A stretch of DNA of 64,000 nt from Trema orientale (Eukaryota > Streptophyta > Magnoliopsida > Rosales > Cannabaceae), in NCBI GenBank assembly GCA_002914845.1, contig JXTC01000147.1, forward strand, positions 62,001-126,000. The letters are read 5' to 3'. Positions 10,602-22,890 of this stretch are shown piece after piece. The position numbers were made by a program, and so were the translations under genes. Position 1 is the first letter of the stretch. Every line of letters starts with the position of its first letter. The notes below the pieces were generated by a model. It searched no databases, was not told the DNA's origin, and saw only the letters and a list, made by a program, of their open reading frames with translations.

Positions 10602-10835
10602 ATAAGAAAACCCTATTTTTTCCTTTCTTAGTACTTTTTTTCTTTTTCTTTGTTTCTTAAGTTAAGTTGGCTTAACTATAAATCCATAACTATATCTAAT
10701 ATTTCTCATGAAATTCTTCACTTAAAAAATCAAAATTAGAACTAACCATCATCATTTAGCAAGTCGAGATAACTAACAAAATCATGATAAACAATTTCAA
10801 ATAAGTGTCTCTATTATATCATGCATACTACTTTA
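10602..10835. other. AT-rich spacer, no gene seen
   Basis: Begins with the ATAAG target duplication. No coding signal. Confidence 0.6.
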
Positions 10836-11570
10836 GCATTATGTTTGGTAGGAGGGAGCAAAATTAAGAAAGACGGAGAGCTTAGGAAAGATATGAAATA
10901 CGAAAGAATGAGATAAGAATAATAATCTTTTAAGTTGTTTAGTAGGAGAGATGAAGAGTATTTCTTCCTAAAATTACTATAATTATCCTTTTCATCATTT
11001 TTTTAATATTTTTTAAAGGGTATAGTTGTCATTTCATACTTAAAAGAAAAAAAATAAGAAAAAGGAAGAAGAGGTTGAATCATTTCACTAACGAAAGGAT
11101 ATAAAATGATGGGTCTATGATAATTTTTAACCCTTTCAGTTCTATTTTTTATTTCCCAATACTTCTTGCCAAATAAATAATTTTATCTATCTTTCCATCC
11201 CTTTCCCTCCATCCCTAAATCCTCCTACAAATTCCCCTATCATACAAGGTAGGAAGAAATGAGAGTAAGGAGGATACATAAATTAGGAATAAGATAGTTT
11301 GAGAGATGAAAAGGATGGTAACTCTCCTTCACATTGTTTAGTAAGGAATGATAGTTGAAATGATGGATAGATATTTAATCATATAATTATTATACTTCAT
11401 ACTCATCCTTCCATCATTAAATTTGGTAGGCTCGGATGGTTTATGTCCCATCTGTCTCTCCTTTCTCTTCCATAATTCATTCGACCAAACAATGGATTTT
11501 AGCTATTCTTCCATCCTTATCTCTCTATCCTTCTTCATCCTTCAACAAATCCCTCATACCAAGCAAAGCC
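10836..11570. mobile_element. MITE-like element with GTTTGGTAGGAGGGA tips, possibly Tourist/Harbinger
   Basis: Left tip GCATTATGTTTGGTAGGAGGG and, inverted, right tip GGCTTTGCTTGGTATGAGGGA. Flanks are TTA (10833-10835) and TAA (11571-11573), close to the 3-bp TWA target of PIF/Harbinger MITEs but not identical. The interior is purine-rich on the left and pyrimidine-rich on the right and holds further tip-like copies (GTTTAGTAGGAGAG near 10937, GTTTAGTAAGGAATG near 11335, CCAAACAATGG near 11490), suggesting nested copies of one family. Confidence 0.55.
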
Positions 11571-11573
11571 TAA

Positions 11574-12224
11574 AATTAATAGAACAATAGAAAGAAAAAG
11601 GCATGAACGAGGATTATTCAAGGCAAGGAGACTTCTTAAGTACGATTAAAAGATCAATCATTTACGGTGTTTTATTGTAGCGATATTTTATAATAAAATA
11701 TTTTCGCATGATTATATTTCTAGAATTCATGTTCAAGAAATAGGTGTGAAGGTTTTTTTTTTCATAAGATTTATGTACTTTAAAGTAATGTCATTAAAGA
11801 TGCTTTTGGTAATTAAAAAAAAATTACTAAAATAAGGTGTGAAGAGAGTAAACAATGGCGGCAATAAAAATATTATATTTCGGATGTTAACTTGTAAAAT
11901 ATTCTATGTCCTTTTATTATGTTTTTGTCTTATTATAGCCTATAACCCTTCAAATGTCATATTATGGTACTCTGAATTATATTTTTTTAATCAACTTTCA
12001 TCCTAAATAAAAGTTGTTCAAACTTAGAGTATAAAATAAAAGTGAGACAAATAAAACACAGTTCAATATAGCAGATTATTATATTTGTACATTTAGGGAT
12101 CAAATTGAAATAAAACCATTGTTTGGGAACCAAATGTTTTACCTTTTAAAAGTCATGGACTAAAATTGGATTTCAATTATTTTATATAGATGTCTAAAAA
12201 TATTTAGACTTTTCCTATGGCGAG
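11574..12224. other. AT-rich sequence, no gene recognised
   Basis: No coding or element signature was recognised up to the LINE fragment that begins at about 12225. Confidence 0.6.
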
Positions 12225-12555
12225 TGTATCATAAATCATCACTCAATCTTCAAAAATGTGGAATTCTATGCTCTAATATTTGCCCTCGTTGTCATAGCAC
12301 AGTTAAGACGGCTCTACGTGCTTTGTTTAGCTATAAAAGAGCACTTGTCTGCTCGAAGTTAAGCATTATTTGATATGCACTTTCTGGTATGTAATATAAT
12401 TCACGGGCTGATCTATTTTTCCATTTGAAAACTAAGTTATCTAAAAGTGATTTCGAGCTTTGGTGTGTTGTCGCTTGATTTATTTGGCGTAATAGAAATT
12501 TAGTGGTTCATAATCTGGTGTGTAAACAACCAGAATCTTTGTTAGAGGATATTTC
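12225..12555 (+). pseudogene. LINE-type reverse-transcriptase zinc-finger (zf-RVT) fragment, piece 1 of 3
   Basis: In frame around 12250-12310 the translation gives NLQKCGILCSNICPRCHS, then KTALRALF, the CPxC...ALxxLF pattern of the zinc-binding region that follows the reverse transcriptase in plant non-LTR retrotransposons and related 'putative ribonuclease H' genes. Further on is FELWCVVA, then FIWRNRNLVVHN, a typical W-F-IWR-RN block. Frameshifts and stops occur, so it is a relic. It ends at the left boundary of the copia element at 12556; the continuation is at 37886. The left end is uncertain. Confidence 0.65.
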
Positions 12556-12685
12556 TATTAGGGATTGTCTCCTATAATTTATTTATTTTACCGAATTAAA
12601 TATTTAAGAGTACAATTTTATTAAGAATTTTTGCATGTATGAATGTTGTTATTGATATAATTATTCATTATCATAAATATTCCAA

Positions 12686-13159
12686 GATTATTATGTAACC
12701 ATCATTCAGTATATGAAGTATATATACGTGAGGATTGAATGTATGTATAATAATCTAAAATAGTTCATAATGATTAATTATAGGTTGGAATTATAATTAA
12801 ATTAACATTATTAGTACAGTCTATCAACATTAAGAATGGAGTAATCTTATCTGGATTATTCAATATAGAGATATTAAAGGATGGTGGTACTTTTTATAAT
12901 ACGATTATACAGGACCAGACCTGATTATTATGTAACCATCATTCAGTATATGAAGTATATATACGTGAGGATTGAATGTATGTATAATAATCTAAAATAG
13001 TTCATAATGATTAATTATAGGTTGGAATTATAATTAAATTAACATTATTAGTACAGTCTATCAACATTAAGAATGGAGTAATCTTATCTGGATTATTCAA
13101 TATAGAGATATTAAAGGATGGTGATACTTTTTATAATACGATTATACAGGACCAGACCT
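12686..13159. repeat. 237-bp perfect-period tandem duplication within the copia A 5' LTR
   Basis: GATTATTATGTAACCATC begins both units, at 12686 and 12923, and the units are almost identical (the one difference I see is GGTGGTAC versus GGTGATAC). The 3' LTR has only one unit (around 36335-36565), so the duplication arose after insertion and is recent. Confidence 0.92.
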
Positions 13160-13243
13160 GATGAATTTTTGAAATGTCTAATAAATTCTGTGACATAAAT
13201 AAAGAGTTCAAAAATTCATCATAAGATAATCATATATAGAATA

Positions 13244-16200
13244 TATGGCGCTCAAGATTCTCACATGCATACTAAGCCAATAATAAACATGTTCCAATTG
13301 CATATTAGGCATTTAGAAGTCATTAATACCAATTTCATAGTAACATGCTCATTGCTTATCTTATGTGCTTTTACATACATGTTATTATACTAATGATTGT
13401 CGAAGTGTCCCGATGCAATGTAAAGGTTCAATACCCTCAGAGAGAGAGTTCGGTGTACTAAAAGAACAAAGAATATATTTATGAAAATAATACTATGTGC
13501 ATATGCATTAAGATCATGTTTGTCGATAATTTGGTCAAATAGTAGTTTTTCAGAAAAATACGATTTTCATGCTTTTCGGAGTCGAAGTCACTATGTATTT
13601 AACACATCAAATAGATTTAATTCAATGTCTAAGACTCATTCATAGCATTTTATTTGTCGGCTCCAGGTAAGCACGAGGTGGCATTCACGACACTGATTTG
13701 TGTTTTATTGCACTAAGCTAGCTTAGATTCAACTTAATTACGTAATGTCATTTTTGTGCATTCTAATAATTGAATGCTAATACTATATTTGTATTATTAA
13801 TTGAAGTCTAACTGACTTATTTTTATGTTTAATAATTAGTCCATCATATCACAATAATACCTGTCACAAGGGATCATAAATTAAAATATGACTAGTTTTT
13901 ACTTTCTAAGTTAGGATTCACCAACTTTGTTTACACTTGGGTGTATAGTGACTAGTTTTCACTTTCTAAGTTAGGATTCACCAACTTTGTTTACACTTGG
14001 GTATATAGGAGTGATCATCTATTGGGAATATGCCCTAGAAAGTAATTTCTTTGTTTGACATTTTAAACAATATTTATTGGTTTTAAGTGTTATCTATTTG
14101 TTGTTAATAAATTCCATATTATGTCTCAATTATGTACATATGATGTTTATATTTTCTATTATGTAAACGTCTAAAAATTTTCATGATTAATAATGAGTAA
14201 TAAAGAATTGTTCATGTGAAGTGTTCAGCTGTTGCATTCTTGATTTGTTTACAAAACTGTGGAAATCGTTTTCAGTAAAATCATTTTTCGAAATTATTTT
14301 TTTGAATTTCCAGTTCCAGCAACGTGGTGACTATGCTAAGGATATTTTAGAGCTAGACACATGAAAAGTAATATACAAAATACCTATGTATTTTCTTAGT
14401 CATTAAGTATTGATTTTAGACCAAATCTGGTCATTTTCTTCTCTTTCCTCTCCAGCCATTACCCGAACCTCTCTAACTCCTTTCTAGACTTCTCACAACT
14501 TCTTTTAGCTATTTCCAAGAGTTTCCAAGTAGTAGAACTTAAATTAGACTCAAGCAAACAAGATAGGTCCAAACTAGTCAAGGTAATTCTACTAGTTCTT
14601 CTTATTAGGTTTTGCTTTTTTATTTCAATTATCCACTTGATACCACTTAATGGTTCCTTCAAGTCCTTTTGAGTTCTGAAATCTATTTATAAGCATTGAG
14701 AATCAGTTTGGTAGAGGTAAAAGGCAAGAAGTTTAGCAAAGACTCAAACTGGTCAAGGTGAGGTTTATGTGGGATTTTGAATTTGTAGCTAATTTCTTTT
14801 ATTTCAGCTCTTAAACCAAAGCTATTATTTGATGAATAATTGTCCTAGAAACCTTTATATATTGCTGAAAACATAGAATTTAAGTGGAGAATTAAAGTAC
14901 ACCTAGAGCCCCAAGTTTGCTAATTGTGGATTCAAGTGTTTTCGTTAGTAGATTAAGTTTTCTATACTTGTAATCTAATTTCCTCAACTTGCAATGTATA
15001 TATCATATATCTTATTATATATTCCATTAATTTGGTTGTTGTTTGTAGCCATAGACAAGTGCACAAATTATTTTAAACTTTATTTAAACTGAAAAAGAGT
15101 TCGAGTGTGCTTATGTCATTCTAAGTAATTCTCTTTGAGGTGTATATATGGGAATTGGCTTATAAAATATTATTGTCAGGTTTGAAACCATGATTTTAAT
15201 CATGTTGGAATATCCTAAAAATAGGGTAGGTGCTATCCAAGTGTTTTTAAAATGAGATGGCGCTATTTAGGGACAAATGGATTAGATTTTATAAAATTAT
15301 ATGCCATTTTAGATTATTTTTGTGCTAATGAACTAGCATTCGTATTTTAATATATTTTGAATAGTTTTCAATGCTAGTTATTGGCTGCTAAGTACTTTAA
15401 GTGATTTGTATACTTCTAAGTCATTTTATGATTAAGTTTCCTAATTTGGTGAAAATTGTGATTTCGGTCTTGTTCAAGTATCTTGACGCATTCTTTTGGC
15501 CAAATATGCATCTTGAATAACAGTAATTTATGACAGGTGATTAGCATACCAGTCTCTAGAGGATATTGACCCTTCCACTATCAATTTCTATTCAGGACAC
15601 AAGGTAAGTAAAGACTTACAACTGCGTCACAAGAACTACATGGAATATGTTATTATATGAAACTTATTTATTCTTGAAAGTTATGAAATGGCATTTGCAT
15701 AACATGTCTTGTATATAAATGAAGAATTTCATTACAATGTATTTGAAAGTGAGTACCATTATATCAATTTTATAAGATAAGTTTTAATTACAATTATTAG
15801 TCTGTCGGAGTTGGGTAGGTAAGTCTGTTGATGCACTCCCACTAAAGCGGGACTTGGGAATCTTATAATGTATCTCGTTGAACCGGGATAATATTAGTAC
15901 AGTGTGAGATGTCTATTTGATGAGGAAAAGAGTTTTCTAAAAAAAACCTCACATGACAGTCGCACCTTATTTTTACTCTTGGTCAGAGTTTCCATACAAT
16001 GTTATCACGGCCTATTGACTTACGAGACTAGCAATGTGCTGAGGGGCCTAACTATGAATATATTTTTTTAAAGGGAATGCATGGACTTAAATGTTTAAGA
16101 AAGAAAAGTGTATAATAGGAATTTGATGAGATTTTAAAGTATACATAAGCATGCATAGTTTTTACTTACTAAGCTTTAGCTCATTTTAGTCTTATGATAC

Positions 16201-16541
16201 AGATGAAGGGGCATATTTTGGTGTTGACTAGCTGGTTGCTTGGCTTGTCTTTTGTCACCATGATCATAAAGATGTGGACGAGCTTGACCTACAGGCGACA
16301 GTTTGTTTTGAGATATTTTGGTGTAATCTAAATACTACTGCTGATGGGTGAAAATCCGTTTTGTTTGTACATTTTGTAAAGACACTTTTAGCAAGTAATG
16401 TCTCGCAGTTACTTTATCTAAGAGTTTTGGAAAGTTCAAATTTATCTACCTTTTTATAAAACTAAAGATATAGTTTAAGCAAGAATAATACTTCATAGTT
16501 TGGCTGTATGTGACAATATAGTTAAACTAACGGGTGTTACA
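13244..16541 (+). mobile_element. 3.3-kb insertion in copia A 5' LTR, probably LTR-type (solo LTR or mosaic)
   Basis: Absent from the 3' LTR at the matching site (…CATATATAGAATA|GTCTTAAT…). It is flanked by GAATA (13239-13243) and GCATA (16542-16546), a likely 5-bp duplication with one change. It ends GGGTGTTACA; the start TATGG may be a decayed TG tip. The right half (about 15500-16540) resembles the downstream part of chromovirus-type LTRs (TACTTACTAAGCTTTAGCTCA near 16160). A 60-bp tandem repeat (13889-14008) and a TATTGGGAATATGCCCTAG block (14029) suggest that more than one event built it. No coding frame was recognised. Confidence 0.6.
13889..14008. repeat. 60-bp tandem duplication
   Basis: Two adjacent units starting TGACTAGTTTT at 13889 and 13949, nearly identical, both containing GGATTCACCAACTTTG and ending in TTGGGTRTATAG. 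Confidence 0.9.
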
Positions 16542-17875
16542 GCATAGTCTTAATCCTGAGTTATTAATAGACTCATATTTGTGACATTTTGTTTTTTAAT
16601 TTATTCGGTAAAAATTTGCTAATGCCAAACCCAACCCTTATATTTTAGAGACACAATGAAATAAATGGCTGGGATGTTAATACACAAATATGGATCTATT
16701 CCTTTCCTTTTGAAAGTAAAAAAAAAAAAAGTTCTCTTGAATAATTGATTCGGGACTTGAACAATAGAGCGCTCAAATTTATGAGATAGTCACAAATTAA
16801 TTGTTCATTAGAGAACTAAATAGAATTCAAGGACTAAGATACAATTAAACAGAATTGCCTAGCTCTAATTATGAACTATTTATGTTAGATAAATCTTTAT
16901 GCAATGATTAAATCAATGGACAATTCAATGCTTATATTTTGAATAAATTATACTATAAATTCAAGAGTGTAATTTCAAGTTTACAATGGAATAACATTTA
17001 AATCAGTAATTTTGATTTATTGGTTTAAGGGTAAAATTAATAAATCAAATTTACTCGAGCTTGAATTATAAGTCCATAAGTCCCTTCTCTATCATCTTTA
17101 TACTATAAGATATGTGAGATTAATAATTTTAAATTAATTTATAATTGTTATAAATTAATATGGCACTACAGTAAAAATTGTGACATAATGTAATAGTTAA
17201 ATTATATCATAATTTACATGTAGCAGTTAAATTGCCCAAAAACTAATAATTAATTAATTATGAATTAATTAATTTTTTTATTATTTAATTAACTAAATAT
17301 CAACTATTATTTTTATCCACGTAGTGGAAATTAGGTCTATCTACTAATCCTAATACTACATAATTTACTATTTAATTAATTTTAATGAGAAAATTTAATA
17401 TATGTAGTGGGTGAAAAAAATTAAGTTCACTTACTACTACTACAAATACTTTACTTGCCATAGAGAGAAAACACACCATATATCATAGAGAAAGGAGAGA
17501 AATAAGTTTTCATAGGTTTTCAATTCTCTAGTTGCAAAATAGAGAAATAAGTTTCTCTTATTCTGACTCTCTAATTGTTCTAGAGAGAAAAAGATAGAGA
17601 AAAATAATGCTATTTCAATTGTTGATCTAGGAAGTGTCCCCACACTACATACTTGGTAGGGTGATTGGAGAAAAAGATCTTTGATATCATTAAGAGGAAA
17701 GCTTAAGCAACTAAATCTTCAAGGGTAATTATATTCTTTTATTCTCTTTATTTGTTAAAAATCAATATATAATCACAATGATTCTAGAAAGATTTAAGAA
17801 ATTTTTTAAATCTCGATATTCCAACAATATTCAAACGCTTTTGCATATGTGAAAATTGTTTTCCAAAACTAACAA

Positions 17876-17888
17876 TTAGTATCCGAGC
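17876..17888 (+). promoter_or_regulatory. Degenerate primer binding site of copia A
   Basis: TTAGTATCCGAGC follows the 5' LTR end and matches the initiator-Met tRNA primer site (TGGTATCAGAGC) except for a few changes. Confidence 0.6.
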
Positions 17889-18291
17889 GATTCCTATGTT
17901 ATATTGATTTTTGACTAGTTTTTGACTTTTTAAATCTTGATTATATGTATGTGGTTAAGTAGGCACTTAAATTTTTTTATTTATTCTTTATATGATGTTT
18001 GAATGTGTTCTTGGATCGTTAATTATATAGTTTTTTGGATTTTATTTTGCTTTATTTTGATTTAGATAAAAAGATGTAAATCCTAATTTTGGTACAAGTG
18101 TTGTTGTATTAATTTTTCTTATAATCTACGAAGAAGATAAATTCTATTCGGGTCTAACTCCGCGTGCCGCAAAACTCTCTAGGCAAAAGTTACAATACAG
18201 AAGATATGATATATATTGTCTATATAGGTATTTTTGTATGTATATGTATATCTGCACTACATCTCACGGCTAGGCCATATAATTGTATATA
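17889..18291 (+). other. Copia A untranslated leader, before the Mutator-like insertion
   Basis: Non-coding; ends in TTGTATATA (18283-18291), the left target duplication of the Mutator-like element. It continues after that element at 20664. Confidence 0.6.
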
Positions 18292-20654
18292 GGGTAAATG
18301 ATTATATGTATATAGGGTAAATGACATGTTGTACTACTTTTAGAAAAATATTACCTAAAATACGACCCAGCCCACTACACTTCTTTTTGTACGACATTTT
18401 TTTGAATATAGGCCATAAGTTATGCGGTGGCATTTCCGTAAATAAAATCATCTTGTATAAAAAAAACTATTTATAATAAAAAAATATTCAAAACTATCTA
18501 GGAATTTTATTAGCTCTATCCATTAACATGGTCCTTTTTGTCCTTCCCATCATGGGATCTATTCCCAACTCTACAACTTTTTTTCTTTTTCTTTTTCCTT
18601 TTTCCTTAACTTTTTTTCTTATTCCTTAACTTTTTTTTTTTGTTCTCTTATGGTTTCTTTGTTATCTTCTTTTTTATTCTTTATTTTTCCTTTCTCATTT
18701 TCTCTTTTTAATTTTTTTTTGCATCGAACTTTATTACTTTTTTTTTAGCTTTTGTTTTTTTATTTATTTTAAGTCTTTTTTCCTTTATTTATTCTTTTTT
18801 TTGTATTTTCTTTTTTGAATTCATTTTTCAAAACTCACTTTCTTTTTCTTTTTTTTTTTAAAAAAAAAACTAATATTAGAAGCTAGAAACTATTTTTACT
18901 ATTGGTTTCCAACTATTGGTTGTGGTCATTAGAATCTAATAGTTAATCAAGAAATAGAAATCAGAAACCAAATTAGTTTCTAGTTCAAACTAATTTAGTT
19001 TCCTAAAAAAAATAAGTTGATTATTGCTATTCTTGAAATCAAAATCTAAATTGGTATTAAATAGTTTTCTGTTGTTTTTACTTCAAAAATATAATTACTT
19101 AATTTGAGAACTTGATCATATTTTACAACGTCCTTGTTCAATGTCTCACTCAATTCTTGCTAAAGGGCATTTGCAAAAAGAAAACCACAATAATTTCTAG
19201 GAAACTTTCATTATTTTATTGTGATTTGAAAAAGAAACCATAATGGTTCATATAAAACTTTCGTAGTTTCACGTGATTTACTTAGCTACAGAGCATTATG
19301 CTAAAGAAAACCATAATAATTTCCATGGTTTCTTGTAATTTACTTAGGTACATGACATTTTGTAAAAAAGAAACTATGATAGTTTCCAGTGGTTTATTGG
19401 AAACCATTGTGGTTTCCTTTGATTTATTTAGCTACAAAGCTTTTTGCAAAAAAGAAACCACAATGGCTTCCGGAAAATATTCGTAGTTTCATGTGATTTA
19501 CTTACGTACAGAACATTCCTCTAAAGAAAACCTTTGTGGTTTCCTGTAAGGACATTCCGCTAATAGGAAACTAAATTGGTTTCTAGGAAACTTTCGTAGT
19601 TTTCTGTGATTTATTTACATATAGGGCATTCCGTTAGAAAGAAACCTTTGTGATTTGGCATTTCACTAAAAAGAAACCAAACTGGTTTCCAGGAACTATT
19701 TGTAGTTTATTCTAATTTACTTACATATATGACATTCCGTTAAAAGGAAACCTTTATAGTTTCCTGTGATTTACTTAAGTACAGTACATTCCGCTGAAAG
19801 GAAACTGAACTGGTTTCTAAGAAACCTTTATGGTTTCCTATGATTTACTTACGTACAGGGCATTCTGCTAAAAGGAACCGAACTGGTTTCCAGGAAACCT
19901 TTGTGGTTTCTTTCGACTTATTTACCTACAGAGTATTCTGTTAAAAAGAGACCAAAATGGTTTCCTAGAAATCTTTGTGGTTTCAAGTGACTTACTTACA
20001 TAAGAATAGAAAAAAAAAAGGTTAGTGTTTCTTTAAAAAATAAAAAAATAATAAAGTGAAAGGGAAAAATAATTAAAAAATAGGAAAAGAGAAAATAATT
20101 TGAAAAAAAAGAAAAATAAAATTGAGAAAAATGAGAGAATTATTATTAATAACCAAGTTGAATAATTTTGTTAGCGAAAATTAGTAACTAATTTGGTTTC
20201 TATATGTAGATAACTTTAAAAAGAAAAAAAATAAAAATAATGAAAAAAAAACTTGAAGAAACTAATGACCAATTTGATTAATTTTGTTAATGAAAATTAG
20301 TTACTAAATTGGTAATTATTTGTAACTAATATTAAAAAGGAATAAAATTAAAAACAAAGAGAAAAAAAATCTAAAATGTTAGCATGGGGGCTCGAGCCCC
20401 AGGAACCAATATTTGTGGCCTAGTCATTTGTGGCCCAACCAGTAGGCCATAAATCTGCCACGGTTATTCTGGCTCATTTAATATTAAAAGACTGTTTTTG
20501 AAAAAGATAATAAAAATTACGAAAATACCACCGCGTTTTTTAGCTGAAGTATTTAGAAAAATACCGACAAAGGTCGTACGGAATTTTAATTATTTTTTGG
20601 AGGTCGTATTTTTGGTATTATTTTTAAAAAGATAGGTATAAGTGTCCAAAATCC
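18292..20654. mobile_element. Non-autonomous Mutator-like element with 9-bp target duplication
   Basis: TTGTATATA stands at 18283-18291 and again at 20655-20663, a perfect 9-bp duplication, which is the hallmark of Mutator-like transposons. The ends are long degenerate inverted repeats of about 110-130 bp: the left arm contains AAAATACGACC…TTTTTGTACGAC…GCGGTGGCATTTCCGTAA, and the inverted right arm AAAATACGACC…TTCCGTACGACC…GCGGTGGTATTTTCGTAA. No transposase is encoded. The interior is T-rich on the left (18550-18860), A-rich on the right (20000-20370), with a minisatellite between. It lies in the leader of copia A and so is younger than it. Confidence 0.8.
19141..19997. repeat. Degenerate ~70-80-bp minisatellite inside the Mutator-like element
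   Basis: About ten imperfect units share TTTACTTACGTACAGGGCAT, TCCGCTAAAAGGAAAC and GTTTCC blocks, e.g. around 19290, 19360, 19440, 19505, 19620, 19725, 19785, 19855 and 19925. Unit lengths vary and GGAAACC/GGTTTCC pairs recur in both orientations, so each unit can form a small hairpin. Confidence 0.75.
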
Positions 20655-20663
20655 TTGTATATA

Positions 20664-22035
20664 AAGTATTTCTCACGTACTTGGGATTATAACCAGACGC
20701 AGGGCTCAAGCCCAATAAGAAGCTAATGTAATATTAGCATATGGACTAGGCTACTTTAGCCTAGCCCATTGGGTAGTCCACTAAATAATAGGCCTGACTA
20801 TTTTTTTCAGATTAGGCCTAATTAGCCCTTTTGATATTAATAAAAATATTAGGCTAGTTTTGTAGAATTATTTGTACAAATGATATTTTTACAAATCTAT
20901 TTTACAAATTAGATTTGTAAAATACCATACGAAGACAAGACGCCCAAGAAGACCAAATTGTAATAATTAGTTATTAATTTTTTTTGGGTTGTAATTTAAA
21001 TATCCAAAGAAACCCGGTCCAAGACACATATTTTTAATTAGTTAAGTTATTATATTGATACCTATTATATGATAATATCCATGCATATATAATATGCCAT
21101 ATAGATTTAAGAAGTGTCTATTCAACATGTTTTTATTAATATGACATACATGCGCATCATATTTAATTATTACTAATAGAATTAGTTCTAATTTGATGTT
21201 TTTGCGCTAGTTATTAGATAACATCATTTGATTAGTTTCCGATATCATAATCAAATTAAATAATATGATTAGTTTTTAATTAGTTAAAAATTTGGTAAAC
21301 TCACATTAAATTTTAAGTTAGTAAATTAAATGGTATAATTTATGGGTAGCTTAAAATACATAATAAATTTGGATTTTATAGAAAATAGGTAATTTATTAA
21401 ATATGTTTTGACCTACTAGTTTTTCGTTATTTAAATAGTTTAAATTAATTAGAAAAATCTTTTATAAAATATTTTATAAGATAAAACACATAAGGAGTGG
21501 GAGCGGGTATTATGACAATAAATCCTTTGGCCTCCACTTTAGTCCAACATCGCGAGTTTTAAACAGCGCCTAGCGATGCTTTGATTACATACCCTTACGG
21601 AAGGTGTCCATTTAAATCAATACCAAGGTTGGCTTCCTGGAGATAAGTTTAGTAAAGATGTATTTTAAAATTGACATACTCTACGGTGATAATTTTAATT
21701 TAAGTCTTAAAAAATTGAAATATTGGGTCATACTAATAAAGATATAAGTTAAGTATATCAAATTATATATTGACCAAAAATAACGATTACTAATAAATAA
21801 ATATAATATGAGATATTAATGATTTTATTTATTAGTTGAGATAATTTCAGTTTAATTTTATAATAATATGACCTACCCTACGGTAGCATATTATTGATAA
21901 GATTAGTATAATCATGGCATTAATATAATTTTATGCAATAATCATTTGCATCATACATCATATTGCAATATGCCAAATATGAATGATATGATATGCAAAA
22001 TTATGAAATGTATGTATTTATTTACTTCAGTAATC
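20664..22035 (+). other. Copia A leader, remainder; no gene seen
   Basis: AT-rich non-coding DNA between the Mutator-like element and gag. No open frame of note. Two related segments with CTACGGT (21680, 21875) are the only internal similarity noticed. Confidence 0.55.
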
Positions 22036-22890
22036 ATGAGCAATACTATTGTCACGATCTTGACAAATGAGAAATTAACCGACAATAATTTTATTAAATG
22101 GAAAACATGAATATTGTCCTTATTTGCGAAAACCAAAAGTTTGTCCTAACTGAGCCTTGTCCTCCTATTCCTACTACCATGAAGACTCCTAGTGTACGAG
22201 ATACCTATGATTGTTGGATTGCTGCCAACGACAAAGCTGGAATGTCCGACGTACTTAGGTCAAAACATGAAAGTCTAGAGACTGCAAATGAGATTATGGA
22301 GTCTCTACAAGGCATGTTTGGTCGTCCTTCTAAATAATCTCGTCATGAGGCTATCAAGGCAGTTATGAATGCCAAAATGAAGGCGAAATGTCCCAGTCCG
22401 AGAACATGTTCTAAAAATGATTAACTTCATCCACAAGGCTGAGATTAATTGAGCAAGGATTGATAAGAGGATCCAAGTAGGGATGATTTTAGAAACTCTG
22501 TTCCTGAAATTTCTACAGTTCAGGAGTAACTATTTTATGAACCATCTATATTATAATCTCACACAGTTACTCAATAAACTTCAAACTTTTGAGTCCATTT
22601 CAAATGAAAAGGAGTGAAAAGTAAATGTTGCTGAAGTTGAAGTTCCCTCTTCTAAGAAGAACAATAAGAGGAAGAGGAATAGTAGAAATAGAAAACCTCA
22701 AGGGGGTGGAAAGGTAAACAATAAGAACAAAACCAACAAGAAGAACAAAAGCTCAAAGAAGAAAGAGCCAAAGGGAAAATATTTTCATTATGGCATCGGG
22801 GGGCATTGGAAACACAATTGCACCAAGTATCTTATTGAGCTAAAAAAAAAAAGAAAAAGAAAGGTAAATCTGATTAACTTATCTTAGAAG
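22036..22890 (+). pseudogene. Copia A gag
   Basis: Starts ATGAGCAATACTATTGTC (MSNTIVTILTNEKLTDNNFI), the usual opening of plant copia gag, then hits a stop at codon 25 and continues in another frame from about 22090 to 22337 (TYDCWIAANDKA, EIMESLQGMFGRPSK). The zinc knuckle region near 22780 reads KYFHYGIGGHWKHNC: the first cysteines are replaced (Cys to Tyr by G-to-A change), so RNA binding would be lost. Confidence 0.75.

Larger units (their letters stand above)
12556..17874 (+). repeat. 5' LTR of copia A, enlarged by a tandem duplication and a 3.3-kb insertion
   Basis: Colinear with the 3' LTR (36195-37885) over 12556-13243 and 16547-17874. It contains a 237-bp tandem duplication (12686-12922, 12923-13159) absent from the 3' LTR, and a 3298-bp segment (13244-16541) also absent there. 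The tip has decayed from TGTTGGGG to TATTAGGG. It ends TTTTCCAAAACTAACA. Confidence 0.8.

Noticed and set aside
19141..19997. Tandem protein-repeat gene
   Set aside because: Unit lengths are irregular and frames are full of stops in all directions; treated as a minisatellite.
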